From a virus: a stretch of DNA of 64,000 nt. The stretch is taken from positions 1 through 64,000 of the IMG/VR virus record IMGVR_UViG_3300025030_000081; one strand, given 5' to 3'. A program made the translations under genes and the position numbers. Shown here in pieces: positions 26,734-34,314 of this stretch; the first letter of the stretch is position 1; every line of letters starts with the position of its first letter. A model generated the notes under the pieces. The model ran no database searches. It saw only the letters and a list, made by a program, of their open reading frames with translations, and had not been told where the DNA came from.

Positions 26734-27720
26734 TCACACCGCCAGTAGGCCGTCAGCTATCAGCTGCTGGGCCTGTGAGCAGATGTTGATCGCCGCGCAG
26801 TAGTTGCAGGCTTTGGCCATCCCCGGGACGATGTCGATGCAACCGCTGCCCCCGTCCTTCAGGAGGCGGGTCTGAGCTTCGGCGAAGCTGTCGTAGTTCT
26901 TAGTGGAGCGATCCTTGGATGAGGGATCCCGGTAGTACTTGTACACCGCCGGATCCTGCCAGAGCTCCTCCCTGGTGCAAAGCGGCAGCTCCGCTTCGGT
27001 CTTGTTCACGTTGGCCCGGAGCACCCTGATCTGCCCGGAGATCCAGGCTTCGGTCTCCTTCAGGGACATCAGGGTGATGGGCACGCTCAGCATGCGGGCG
27101 GGAGGATAACCCTTCTTGCTCTCGATCGTGGCGCGCAGTTTCGACCAGTCGGTGAAGGTGTAGTTGATCAGCATCCGGTCGCTGGTGATGATGTGCGGAT
27201 TGAGCCAGCGGTAGATCGATCCCTGGATCCGGTACTTCGCGTTGTTGGTCTGCTTCATGTAGGAGAAGACGCCGGTGGTCTTGTGGTCCTCCAGCTCGCC
27301 GTCGCCGACAAAGTCGAACTTGCCCCGGATGATGAAACCGTCCAGCTCCTTCTCGGCGCGCTGTTCCAGGTAGACCGGGATGGTGTCGGGCTCGAGCTCC
27401 TCCGGCTTCGGATTGACCTTGATCCTCTGGATCAGCTTGTCGGAGTAGCCCAGCTTTCTGAGGGCCGGGATGTACCGCTGGTTACTCCAGCAGCGCTCGA
27501 TGCCGTCATGGATGGCGCTGCCGAAGCTGGAGGCGACCAGGGAACTGATGTCGATCGTCATGTCGCTGGTCTGTGCGCGCTTGGACAGGATGACCTGACG
27601 CGGCGGCTTCAGGAGACCGGTAGCCGATATGGCGTTGGGGCGTGGGTCGTAGTCGTAGTCGTCGGTGGCAAGGAACACCGCCATGGACAGGCCAATTTTC
27701 TGGTCGTTGGTCAGTTGCAT
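26734..27720 (-). CDS. PD-(D/E)XK nuclease, RecB/Cas4-like (N4 gp42 position)
   Basis: A 328-residue nuclease. The core shows GSAIHDGIE (a His for the active site), then RGKFDFVGDGELEDHKTT, where D and the E-D-H-K group form the PD-(D/E)XK site, then a Gln/Tyr helix (YRIQGSIYRWL). Near the C-terminus, CNYCAAINICSQA offers three Cys that may hold an iron-sulphur cluster as in Cas4 and AddB, probably with one further Cys such as that in SGCID. It should act as an exonuclease or helicase-linked nuclease in replication and recombination. It lies just before the primase-helicase. Confidence 0.85.
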   Translation of the reverse strand: MQLTNDQKIGLSMAVFLATDDYDYDPRPNAISATGLLKPPRQVILSKRAQTSDMTIDISSLVASSFGSAIHDGIERCWSNQRYIPALRKLGYSDKLIQRIKVNPKPEELEPDTIPVYLEQRAEKELDGFIIRGKFDFVGDGELEDHKTTGVFSYMKQTNNAKYRIQGSIYRWLNPHIITSDRMLINYTFTDWSKLRATIESKKGYPPARMLSVPITLMSLKETEAWISGQIRVLRANVNKTEAELPLCTREELWQDPAVYKYYRDPSSKDRSTKNYDSFAEAQTRLLKDGGSGCIDIVPGMAKACNYCAAINICSQAQQLIADGLLAV

Positions 27721-27741
27721 AAGAAGATCCTTTATATTGAA

Positions 27742-27921
27742 CTATTCATTTGTGCTCATTTGAACGCCGACAGCTCTCAACTCGGAGCGCAGCGTTTGCA
27801 TTTCATCTGTGTCCATTATGACTTTACTCAAGGCACTCAAGTCACCACTTTCTTCAACTTCTTCAATAGCTTGGCACAAAACCACGTACTCATCCCACAG
27901 TCTCTGTAGCAGGTCAGACAT
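27742..27921 (-). CDS. Small acidic helical protein
   Basis: The ATG at 27921 has AGGAG six bases before it, giving 59 residues; a longer frame starting at 27954 has no ribosome site. The sequence is mostly helix (MSDLLQRLWDEYVVLCQAIE, VEESGDLSALSKV) and acidic. It is the first gene after the hairpin region at 27983-28057 and precedes the RecB-like nuclease. Function unknown. Confidence 0.65.
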   Translation of the reverse strand: MSDLLQRLWDEYVVLCQAIEEVEESGDLSALSKVIMDTDEMQTLRSELRAVGVQMSTNE

Positions 27922-27982
27922 TGTATTCTCCTTTTGGTGATAGAAAAACCACACCGGAGCACAGATGTGGGATTGTACGGCA

Positions 27983-27997
27983 ATGGCCGGAGGCCAT
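27983..27997 (-). promoter_or_regulatory. GGA-triloop hairpin, candidate vRNAP promoter
   Basis: ATGGCC (27983-27988) and GGCCAT (27992-27997) pair over the three-base loop GGA as read on the plus strand. N4 vRNAP promoters are hairpins with a stem of five to seven pairs and a purine-rich three-base loop on the template strand, so this would direct transcription to the left. There is no T run, so it is not a terminator. The AAAA next to the N4 hairpin is missing here. Confidence 0.35.
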
Positions 27998-28029
27998 GGA
28001 ACTAGTCTTTATGTGTTCAGGTTGAACAA

Positions 28030-28065
28030 GGGAAGAGGGCAATGCACACCCTCTTCCCCTTTTTA
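28030..28065. terminator. Strong hairpin with T run on the plus side
   Basis: GGGAAGAGGG (28030-28039) pairs with CCCTCTTCCC (28048-28057) over an eight-base loop, and CTTTTT follows on the plus strand. All genes nearby are on the minus strand, where only TTGTT follows, so it would be a better terminator for antisense transcripts. It may still act on the minus transcript as an RNA end protector. Confidence 0.5.
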
Positions 28066-28078
28066 CTACCGGGTCAAC

Positions 28079-28168
28079 CTAGCACTTCTTGCCGCCCTTC
28101 ATCGGCATGTCTTTCTTATCCATCGGCATGTCCTTCTTTACGCCTCCGGTCGGTTTTCCTTTCGGCAA
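28079..28168 (-). CDS. 29-residue Lys/Gly/Met repeat peptide
   Basis: A TTG start at 28168 with AAAGGGGAGG eight bases upstream gives 29 residues: MPKGKPTGGVKKDMPMDKK, then KDMPMKGGKKC. The unit KKDMPM occurs twice and the last residue is Cys. It is strongly basic. Tiny Lys/Gly proteins with a final Cys are sometimes seen in phages, without known function. The ribosome site is the main evidence. Confidence 0.5.
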   Translation of the reverse strand: MPKGKPTGGVKKDMPMDKKDMPMKGGKKC

Positions 28169-28198
28169 CTGAATCACCTCCCCTTTAGTCAGGATTCC

Positions 28199-28747
28199 TT
28201 AGAGATTATTCTTCCTCGCCCATTCGGCGATCAGGGCCGCGTCCCCGTCCTTCTTGAAGGTGATCCCGGGGAAGAGCCTCTGAGCGGTCATCAGGGAGAG
28301 CTCCTTGGTCTCGGAGGCAAAGGCCGCGGTCAGCTTCTTGTGGGCTTTCTTCTCCTCATCGGTTGCCCCCTTGCCCAGACGTGCCACAGCCTTCCGGTTG
28401 GGGAGCATGGGAGTCTGCCACTCCTTGGAGTCGACATAGATCATCCTGGCTCCCAGCGCCTCGATGATTCCTCGGGTTACCTCATCGCACCGTATTGCCG
28501 ATACAGAGGCTTTCCAGCGCCCGGGGTTGATCATGGGTCGCTCCAGGATAATGGTGGCTTCCCTGGCATAAGGTTGGAGCAGGTCGGCCAGCTCCTTGAC
28601 GATGACCCTGGTGACGTATTCCTTTTCCTTGGTGTAGTTCAGGGTCTTCTGGACCGGGGTGGGGACATAGTGCAGACAGGTACCGTGCTCATCGAGAACG
28701 CACACGCTCCCAGACACACCGTTGTCGATGCCGATAAAATACTTCAA
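28199..28747 (-). CDS. RuvC-like Holliday junction resolvase
   Basis: A 182-residue RNase H-fold nuclease. The first strand has the catalytic Asp in FIGIDNGVSGSVCVLD (residue 8), the second acidic residue lies in the strand TIILERPM, and the C-terminal helix has GDAALIAEWARK with the last Asp. This set is typical of phage RuvC-like proteins, which resolve branched DNA before packaging. It lies between DNA polymerase accessory genes and the RecB-like nuclease. AAGG-type ribosome signals are weak. Confidence 0.87.
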   Translation of the reverse strand: MKYFIGIDNGVSGSVCVLDEHGTCLHYVPTPVQKTLNYTKEKEYVTRVIVKELADLLQPYAREATIILERPMINPGRWKASVSAIRCDEVTRGIIEALGARMIYVDSKEWQTPMLPNRKAVARLGKGATDEEKKAHKKLTAAFASETKELSLMTAQRLFPGITFKKDGDAALIAEWARKNNL

Positions 28748-28748
28748 G

Positions 28749-28916
28749 TTATACCCCTTGCAATTTTTTTACATTATTGATGCACTTGTTTAATTGGTCT
28801 TCAGTCATGTCTAACTCGTCAATTTTTTGGATTGTTTTTGCCACCTTTTCTTCGGGATAATCCAATAGAGAAAGTAGCAGACGGATATCCTCTCTCTGCT
28901 TATCGGTGATAGGCAT
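28749..28916 (-). CDS. 55-residue helical protein, paralogue of the next gene
   Basis: The ATG at 28916 with GGAG upstream gives 55 residues. It ends DMTEDQLNKCINNVKKLQGV, which matches DLTEQQLNEYIDKLKNVRGV in the gene at 28918-29085; the two proteins have the same length and are a tandem duplication. Both are small helical bundles with a Lys-rich end. No family was recognised. Their place between DNA polymerase and RuvC suggests a replication-linked role. Confidence 0.65.
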   Translation of the reverse strand: MPITDKQREDIRLLLSLLDYPEEKVAKTIQKIDELDMTEDQLNKCINNVKKLQGV

Positions 28917-28917
28917 A

Positions 28918-29085
28918 TTACACTCCGCGTACGTTTTTGAGTTTGTCGATGTACTCATTGAGCTGCTGTTCGGTAAGGTCAATCCCGTGCAGCTCTTTGA
29001 GCTTCTTAAGGACGTCATCTGAACAGTAGGTGGTGTGGGCGAGGACGGATAGGAACTGCAGGCGTTGGGCTTCGGTGACGCTCAT
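28918..29085 (-). CDS. 55-residue helical protein, paralogue of the previous gene
   Basis: The ATG at 29085 with GGAGG just upstream gives 55 residues. The start overlaps the last codons of the DNA polymerase C-terminal gene, so translation is coupled. The C-terminal 20 residues are about half identical to those of the neighbouring gene. The internal parts differ more, so the duplication is not recent. Confidence 0.65.
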   Translation of the reverse strand: MSVTEAQRLQFLSVLAHTTYCSDDVLKKLKELHGIDLTEQQLNEYIDKLKNVRGV

Positions 29086-29807
29086 GGATCCTCCGGCAGC
29101 TTGCACAGTTCAATGATGTCATGGAGGCCCATGTCATTCTTCAGTGTAGTGGCTGTGGACCAGTCGGGGTAGTAGATGTCGAGATTCGCGCCCAGCTTGA
29201 CGGTTGGGTGCTGCAGTTCTACCAGTTCGCACCATTTCATGCAAGCGATAAGATTGTCGTTGATCCATTTTGTTATCCCGGCCGTATTGCGCCAGAACAC
29301 GTATATTGCATCGTGGATCTGGGCGCAGAGGAAGATGTCGTAGATGTACGGCGAGGCCCATACCCTCTCCCGGAATTCGTTGGCTGCCCGGGTGTTGAGG
29401 AGCCCGTACGACTGACCCAGCATATTGCCTGCTGTGCGTCCTTCGGCGGCCGCCTTGTAGTTGAGCTTGCCCGGGCCGTTCAGCTCGAGTAAAGGCGTCC
29501 TGAGGCGCAAGCCGAAGGCGCCCGTGACGTAGCCGTCGATGCATGCCTGCTGGAGCTTATCCGCTACCCACTGATCGGATACCTTGTAGAGCTCATGGTA
29601 GTTAGATTCGATGGCCAACGCCGCGGTCTTGTCCAGGCCCAGGTTGTTCATCAGGCCGTGGAAGGTGCCCTGGTAGGTGAGGAGGAAGGTGGGCGCCTTG
29701 GAGTCCTGACGCTGTTTCGGGTAGAGCTTCTTGATGCTGTTGATGATGTCTGGTCGCAATCCATCATCAATTTCTTCAATAATTTCATTACCGGCAAGTT
29801 GTAGCAT
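29082..29807 (-). CDS. DNA polymerase A family, C-terminal part of a split gene
   Basis: A 241-residue open frame with the fingers and palm end of a Pol I-type enzyme: motif B as RQDSKAPTFLLTYQG (Arg, Lys and Tyr in place) and motif C as CAQIHDAIYVF with the catalytic His-Asp. The first 20 codons are AT-rich, unlike the rest, and reflect the mobile element upstream. The N-terminal part with exonuclease and motif A is the gene at 30300-32357, separated by an HNH gene. The ATG at 29807 has AAGGACA a few bases before it. Both parts must associate to give activity. Confidence 0.9.
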   Translation of the reverse strand: MLQLAGNEIIEEIDDGLRPDIINSIKKLYPKQRQDSKAPTFLLTYQGTFHGLMNNLGLDKTAALAIESNYHELYKVSDQWVADKLQQACIDGYVTGAFGLRLRTPLLELNGPGKLNYKAAAEGRTAGNMLGQSYGLLNTRAANEFRERVWASPYIYDIFLCAQIHDAIYVFWRNTAGITKWINDNLIACMKWCELVELQHPTVKLGANLDIYYPDWSTATTLKNDMGLHDIIELCKLPEDP

Positions 29808-29821
29808 AATTGTCCTTGGAA

Positions 29822-30322
29822 CTAAGGTTGGGGCTGTAAATTTCTCCCGTGATTAGGATGGTATCCATACCGTATTTCTGCACTTTTTCTGGCATCGATA
29901 GCCTCCTGCTTATCACTAAAACGACCCAAGGGTATGGGCCTAGATTCATGCCAAATCATTGCTACCCATTTGTTACGAGTAACTGACCAAGATACACCTA
30001 CAACCCCTGATTTATTATTTTTTTGAATAGTACAGTTGCGATTGTTGTCTGTCATGGAAGCATCAAACAGATTTCCCCATTTATTATTTAATCTGTTATG
30101 ATCATCGTGGTCCACATATCTGGGCAATACTCCAGTTTTCATCAAGTAAATGGCTCGATGTGTTTTTAAAACTTTGCCTTTAAAACCGAAGTATCTGTAT
30201 CCATCAGAACTGACATAGCCAGCTTCTTCTCCGATTTTACATTTACCTGATTGTTTTTTCCAGATGAGCTTTCCTGTTATTTCATCGTAATGAAAGTACT
30301 CATGTAACTCGGTGCTTGTCAT
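29822..30322 (-). CDS. HNH-AP2 homing endonuclease splitting the DNA polymerase
   Basis: A 166-residue endonuclease. The HNH core lies in VDHDDHNRLNNKWGNLFDAS; a C-terminal AP2-type DNA-binding segment follows (GVVGVSWSVTRNKWVAMIW, IPLGRFSDKQEAIDARK). The ATG at 30322 has GGGAG five bases ahead. Its first 23 bases overlap the end of the polymerase N-terminal gene, and its stop is 12 bases before the C-terminal part. There is no room for a group I intron core, so this is a free-standing gene inserted into the polymerase gene. Confidence 0.9.
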   Translation of the reverse strand: MTSTELHEYFHYDEITGKLIWKKQSGKCKIGEEAGYVSSDGYRYFGFKGKVLKTHRAIYLMKTGVLPRYVDHDDHNRLNNKWGNLFDASMTDNNRNCTIQKNNKSGVVGVSWSVTRNKWVAMIWHESRPIPLGRFSDKQEAIDARKSAEIRYGYHPNHGRNLQPQP

Positions 30323-32357
30323 AGTATTCTCCCATAGGGCGTTGATTACCGTCAGGGCATAGTACCATCGTATCCGCAGTAAGTATATGGGTTTTTCCAT
30401 CAACAGTTACTTTAAATTTTCGACCACTGTTTACTGCTTGTTGTAAATCCGGCATGGTATCTTTAAAGTAACTATAGGCGCGGATGGAGTGGCCGTCGAA
30501 ACCGTCGAGGTAGACCTTCATCTTGTTCGGATCCCTGGTGGTCAGGGCTGAGACCATATCCTCCAGGGAATTGAAATCAGCGCCGCCGAAGAGCCATCCG
30601 GCGATGCAGCCGAAGCAAGTTTTAATCAGCTCCCCCCAAGTGGATTTTGCAGGGATGTTGGTTAGGTTGGGGTTGGAACTGGACAGGCGTCCGGATACGG
30701 TCCCACCCAGGTTGAAGTTTCCATAGAGGCGCCAGCTGCTATCCGGCATCTGTACGGCCTTCTCGAAGGCAGGGATGAACGAAGTCAGGATCTTGTCCAC
30801 TTGAGCCAAACCGATCAGGGATTCGATGATCTCCAGGATGTCCTGATTCTGGGTCTGGTGCAGCAGTTTCTCCAGGGTGTCCCCGCCGGTTGCCGGCTGA
30901 CCGGTATCGGTGGTATCCAGGACCGGTAATCCCAGGTAGGTGTAGAGCAGGTTGGCTACCTGTTGGCCGCTGTTCGGGTTGAACTCCAGACGGGCCACCC
31001 TCGGGTCGTCCATGTCGAAGACTTTCTTCTTGGCGGCCGCGGTGAACTCGGCGCATTTCTGAGCCTTCACTTCCAACTGGAATTCCCGGATCAGTTGGGA
31101 GTTGTCGAGCTTGGCCTTGTACCCATCACTCAGCGTAGTCAGGGCTTGCTTGACTCTGGCCACCTCATCCGGGAAGATCGGCATGCCGGACAGCTCGGTC
31201 TGCAGCAGGGTGATCAGGGAAGGCTTGAACAGCTCCTCGTAGATCCCCATCTGGTTGCTGCTGATCATGCGCGTGTAGTACTTGTGGTAGACGTACCAGG
31301 TGCCCAGGGTGTCCTTGCCGTTGTACTCCAGCAGGCGGGGCAGCTCGATCTTGTCGGTATCCTCGATGTTCTCCTCGGCGTAATCGCCCAGGTAATCCGC
31401 GGCGAGCACCTTGAGTTTCAGGACGTTTTCCACAGCGTTGTTGGTGGCGAGGTACGTGATCAGCTTGGTGTCGTCGAAGTTCCTGGTCAGGATCTGGATC
31501 CCCTGGATCATACCCCGGTAGTCCTGGAGGTCGGTCATCCAGAGCTCATAAACCAGAACCTTGAAGTCGTAGCCGGCGTTGTGTGCGATCAGTCTGCCCC
31601 GGTAGTTCTCGAAGAAAACCTTGAGCATGTTCTTTACGTAGCTGCCGAACGATTGGGTGAAGACGGTGGTTACGTCTTCTGGAAAAGAGCCGCGGTCCAC
31701 CGGGATCGAAATGAAGTTGTGCTGGTCCCAGGCGAAGGCAATGGTGGCGATCCCGCAGTTCCAGAATTCCAGACTGCGGCTCTCGATGTCGACCGTCAGC
31801 GCAGGCTTGGTGTGGAGAAATTCCAGGGCATCGGAGATCTCCGCCAGCGTCATCGGGTACCGGGCGGAATGGATGACGTTGGTTCCCGGGGCGACGTACG
31901 CTCCCGACAGGTGCTGCTTCAGATAGGCCAGAGCGGTGTCGACTTCTTTCGCGGTATGCGGGTTGTACTTGGCCGCGTTGTAGTTGGGCGCGTAGAAGAC
32001 GTCGAAAGCGTCCTCGTACCCGGTGAGGCTGGATTTGACTGCGTATCCGATGTAGTTGGTGGCTGCCTTCTGCTTGCCGGTGAGGTACTTGAAGTACTTC
32101 GCGTCGGTCACCAGGATGGTGCCGATGCACAGCGACTTGACCGAATGGAGCAGCGTCTGGAGATGCTCCTTGGCCAGCGCTGCCTGGCATTTATCGTTGT
32201 CGTCGTACCAGAGGCTGTACGCTATGAACCCGGCCGGGTTGGCGCCGATCGGGTCGATGTAGGCCGACTTGATCTTTCCGCTGTTGAAGCTGGTTTCCTT
32301 GACGAGGATGGCGACCGATGCTGAAGCGGGGTCAGCCCCGTAAGTGGCGTGCTGCAT
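30300..32357 (-). CDS. DNA polymerase A family, N-terminal part with exonuclease domain
   Basis: A 685-residue protein. An N-terminal accessory domain (1-185) is followed by a 3'-5' exonuclease with Exo I (ALTVDIESRSLEFW), Exo II (LIAHNAGYDFKVLV) and Exo III (YNGKDTLGTWYVYHKYY), then polymerase motif A (GGADFNSLEDMVSALTTRDP). From about HSIRAYSYFKD on, codons become AT-rich, and the protein ends in an unusual tail (KVTVDGKTHILTADTMVL..., GEYYDKHRVT) before a stop inside the HNH gene. Motifs B and C are encoded by the gene at 29082-29807. The main replicative polymerase (N4 gp39 type) is therefore made as two chains. Confidence 0.9.
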   Translation of the reverse strand: MQHATYGADPASASVAILVKETSFNSGKIKSAYIDPIGANPAGFIAYSLWYDDNDKCQAALAKEHLQTLLHSVKSLCIGTILVTDAKYFKYLTGKQKAATNYIGYAVKSSLTGYEDAFDVFYAPNYNAAKYNPHTAKEVDTALAYLKQHLSGAYVAPGTNVIHSARYPMTLAEISDALEFLHTKPALTVDIESRSLEFWNCGIATIAFAWDQHNFISIPVDRGSFPEDVTTVFTQSFGSYVKNMLKVFFENYRGRLIAHNAGYDFKVLVYELWMTDLQDYRGMIQGIQILTRNFDDTKLITYLATNNAVENVLKLKVLAADYLGDYAEENIEDTDKIELPRLLEYNGKDTLGTWYVYHKYYTRMISSNQMGIYEELFKPSLITLLQTELSGMPIFPDEVARVKQALTTLSDGYKAKLDNSQLIREFQLEVKAQKCAEFTAAAKKKVFDMDDPRVARLEFNPNSGQQVANLLYTYLGLPVLDTTDTGQPATGGDTLEKLLHQTQNQDILEIIESLIGLAQVDKILTSFIPAFEKAVQMPDSSWRLYGNFNLGGTVSGRLSSSNPNLTNIPAKSTWGELIKTCFGCIAGWLFGGADFNSLEDMVSALTTRDPNKMKVYLDGFDGHSIRAYSYFKDTMPDLQQAVNSGRKFKVTVDGKTHILTADTMVLCPDGNQRPMGEYYDKHRVT

Positions 32358-32360
32358 AAC

Positions 32361-32597
32361 TCACCTTCCCCATGTAATTTTTTGATCCTTGGCTTGTAAA
32401 GCCAGCTCATGCACCTGGTCAGTGGCGGCCTTGGCCCATCCCAGCATGTCATCCTTAGCGGGACCTTCCGAGTAATGGACAGCGTCTTCCTTTATTCTTC
32501 TGGCACTGCTTTCCAGGGTATTTACTACGGCCTTCATGATGTCATGTTGCTGGCCACCTGACAGGTGAGTCATATCAATGACGATCTGTTTCTGCAT
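32361..32597 (-). CDS. Hypothetical helical protein
   Basis: A 78-residue helical protein (MQKQIVIDMTHLSGGQQHDIMK, then SARRIKEDAVHYSEGPAKDD). It lies three bases before the polymerase gene with close spacing on both sides. No motif was recognised. Codon use matches the replication genes. Confidence 0.65.
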   Translation of the reverse strand: MQKQIVIDMTHLSGGQQHDIMKAVVNTLESSARRIKEDAVHYSEGPAKDDMLGWAKAATDQVHELALQAKDQKITWGR

Positions 32598-32611
32598 GGA
32601 AGCTCCCTTGA

Positions 32612-32806
32612 TTATTTACGTTTTGATGCTTGCCAAGCTTCATCCAGAATCTCCTCCGTCGGGTTGAAGCTGTCGACGTTGTCCGCAGCCCAGAGAATGT
32701 ACCCGGGATCTTCCTCGAGAACCTCCGTGATTGATTCGTGCTTATGCTTGCCGAAAGGGAAGACGTAATCGTAGTTATGCTTCAGTAGATCACCTATGGT
32801 CGTCAT
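32612..32806 (-). CDS. Exonuclease X C-terminal-like domain protein
   Basis: A 64-residue protein; the ATG at 32806 is preferred because AAAGGAT lies four bases ahead, while the ATG at 32812 is too close to it. The core YVFPFGKHKHESITEVLEED followed by PGYILWA matches the small domain (DUF3820 type) found at the end of RNase T/exonuclease X proteins and as single-domain phage proteins, with F-x-F-G-K-x-K. The role is thought to be nucleic-acid binding; here it sits next to the DNA polymerase. Confidence 0.75.
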   Translation of the reverse strand: MTTIGDLLKHNYDYVFPFGKHKHESITEVLEEDPGYILWAADNVDSFNPTEEILDEAWQASKRK

Positions 32807-32852
32807 GTGCATCCTTTACGGGCTTTCCACCCATTCGCTGGTTTGCTGGCTC

Positions 32853-33008
32853 TAAGTCGCCAGGTACTTTGCCCGTCCCCTCAACGCAGTCTGCACCGCC
32901 TCGATCTCAATAATCTTCTGATGAGGGTCCTGTTGTTCCAGGTACGCCTTGCGGCTCCGCATGTCCCCGTGGGCTGTTATCGACATGCGAATTTTTATGG
33001 TAGCCACA
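32853..33008 (-). CDS. Small basic protein
   Basis: A 51-residue open frame starting at GTG 33008, with CAGGTGG ten bases upstream: MATIKIRMSITAHGDMRSRK, then AYLEQQDPHQKIIEIEAVQT and a basic end. Helical, charged and protein-like. It follows a 450-base stretch without genes. No family was recognised; existence rests on the start signal and on sequence character. Confidence 0.5.
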
Positions 33009-33460
33009 GACTATTGCCACCTGTCTTAACCGACCGGGATTCGGGCAGGCTGGCTCAATGGTGTGCTGGCACTCTGCATTACGCGCGGGCTTGTGACCGC
33101 CGTCGGCTGCATTTCCTCCCGTGGTGTGGCATTCCAGGCCGGTGTTTTGGTCGCTGTCCTAACGAGTCCTTGGGCGACTCTTCCACGGGGCTAGTCAGAG
33201 GTTGTCCCCAGCGTGAAGGCTGTGCCAACTTGACCCCAAATTGGTGCCGGCTTCCCACCGGCTTGAGGATTCGCTGCTTTTAGTATGAAGGTGATCTGCA
33301 TCCTTAATATTGCACCTTGAATTGCCAGTCTCTCCCGGCTGTCGCGCCACTTTAGCGTATAGCATCGGTTCCAGCACTCATGTCACCGAAAACGGGAGTT
33401 GCCGTCTCTCCGGCTGTCACCCCTCATACAGATCTTGGCGAGGTTACCGTGAGGCGAAGG
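33009..33460 (-). ncRNA. Candidate structured non-coding RNA region
   Basis: This 452-base gap has no convincing gene. Read on the minus strand it is GC-rich and dense in hairpins: two related ones share the layout GACA-stem-GAGAGA loop-stem-AA (GCCG/CGGC near 33402-33415 and GCCGG/CUGGC near 33326-33341); others are CCGUUUUCGG, a 6-bp AAGGUG/CACCUU stem with an inner UGCA/UGCA, GCCGG/CCGGC, and GAGUC/GACUC. It might be a phage non-coding RNA or a long regulatory leader. I could not match it to a named RNA class. A 60-codon open frame in it (33195-33377) does not look protein-like. Confidence 0.3.
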
Positions 33461-33889
33461 TTACTCTTTGCCCAGGTTCTCGATCTGTCTCCGGCAGGAC
33501 TCCAGGACGTCGTACGCCCTGTCCGGGCTGACCAGATCCACCAGGCCGATGGCCATGCGGAGTTTGTAGTCGAACTCATCCTGTTTTTTCTGCAGTTCAA
33601 CGGCGCGTGTCGTCATCGAGTCGTGGACCAGTTGATTCAAGGTGGCCCCGAACGTTCCGTTGAATTCGTCGATTGCCTCGTTCAGCTTGTTTCGCAGGTC
33701 GACGAGCCCTTCTTCGAGGTTGTTGATCCGGGTGGCTGCCAGGATGAGCGATCTGTTGTTTGATTCCTGGATGATGGCCTTTGTCGTTTTCACCGGAAAG
33801 ACCTGGTCGAGTTTAACCCGGTGCCGGTCGCTGAACACACCGACGTGCCGGTGAACGAATGTCCTCTGTTCCTCTGTGCAGGGCGCCAT
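33461..33889 (-). CDS. Hypothetical coiled-coil-like protein
   Basis: A 142-residue protein with long helices (LEEGLVDLRNKLNEAIDEFN and VELQKKQDEFDYKLRMAI). The N-terminus (MAPCTEEQRTFVHRHVGVF) is basic. The start follows the stop of the 54-residue gene by one base (TAACATG), so the two are coupled. No domain was recognised. A DNA-associated or scaffold-type role would be speculation. Confidence 0.65.
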   Translation of the reverse strand: MAPCTEEQRTFVHRHVGVFSDRHRVKLDQVFPVKTTKAIIQESNNRSLILAATRINNLEEGLVDLRNKLNEAIDEFNGTFGATLNQLVHDSMTTRAVELQKKQDEFDYKLRMAIGLVDLVSPDRAYDVLESCRRQIENLGKE

Positions 33890-33890
33890 G

Positions 33891-34055
33891 TTACAGGGCC
33901 ACCGACAGACCGCGAAACGCCTTCAGTTCCTTGGCGATCTCCAGGGATGTTTTGCGCGCCCGGGTGCCGGCTGCCTTGTTGCCGTTCAGCTGCTTGGCCG
34001 AATCCGTTTTGAACTCTTCCATCAGCTTGCTAATCTTTTCCAGATGCTGTTCCAT
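33891..34055 (-). CDS. Small histone H1-like basic protein
   Basis: A 54-residue protein with AGGAGG upstream of the ATG at 34055. It begins MEQHLEKISKLMEEFKTDSA and continues GNKAAGTRARKTSLEIAKEL, a Lys/Arg/Ala-rich helix resembling the histone H1-like small proteins of phages and bacteria. It could bind DNA non-specifically, for example during replication or packaging. The similarity is short, so the name is only a comparison. Confidence 0.65.
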   Translation of the reverse strand: MEQHLEKISKLMEEFKTDSAKQLNGNKAAGTRARKTSLEIAKELKAFRGLSVAL

Positions 34056-34085
34056 ACTTCCTCCTGTAGTTCTGCTTGGGTTGCC

Positions 34086-34271
34086 TCAAGATGAGGTTTT
34101 TGTGGAGCCAGAGACTCGACAATCGTTAACCGCTGGACGCCCGATTCTGACGAGGTCGACGGAGGGTATTTCCATGATGCCACGATTACCTTTGGTGTGG
34201 TCGTTGTTAAAGAGCAGCTTGAAGAGGTAGCCGATAACTGCCCCGAGTATCAGCGCATTCCAATTGTTCAT
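34086..34271 (-). CDS. Small membrane protein
   Basis: The ATG at 34271 with AGGAAA upstream gives 61 residues. The N-terminus MNNWNALILGAVIGYLFKLL is one membrane helix; the rest is polar, with MEIPSVDLVRIGRPAVND and a Ser/Thr-rich end. It sits downstream of the hairpin at 34315-34358. Early or middle membrane peptides of this size often alter host functions, but nothing specific can be read. Confidence 0.6.
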   Translation of the reverse strand: MNNWNALILGAVIGYLFKLLFNNDHTKGNRGIMEIPSVDLVRIGRPAVNDCRVSGSTKTSS

Positions 34272-34314
34272 GTGGTTTCCTGGTGGTCTGTGGTAATAGG
34301 CAAAACGCATAAAA

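Noticed and set aside
29808-30330. Intron in the DNA polymerase gene
   Set aside because: No P4, P7 or S-type core segments are present and the HNH gene fills the whole space; a free-standing insertion fits better.
30963-32324. 453-codon open frame on the plus strand
   Set aside because: Antisense of the DNA polymerase N-terminal gene, whose exonuclease and motif A are unmistakable.
33000-33100. tRNA gene on the minus strand
   Set aside because: A CCCGAATCCCG segment recalls a T arm, but no acceptor stem, D arm or anticodon arm can be drawn around it.
33195-33377. 60-codon open frame in the structured gap
   Set aside because: No ribosome site, no protein-like pattern, and it overlaps several RNA stems.
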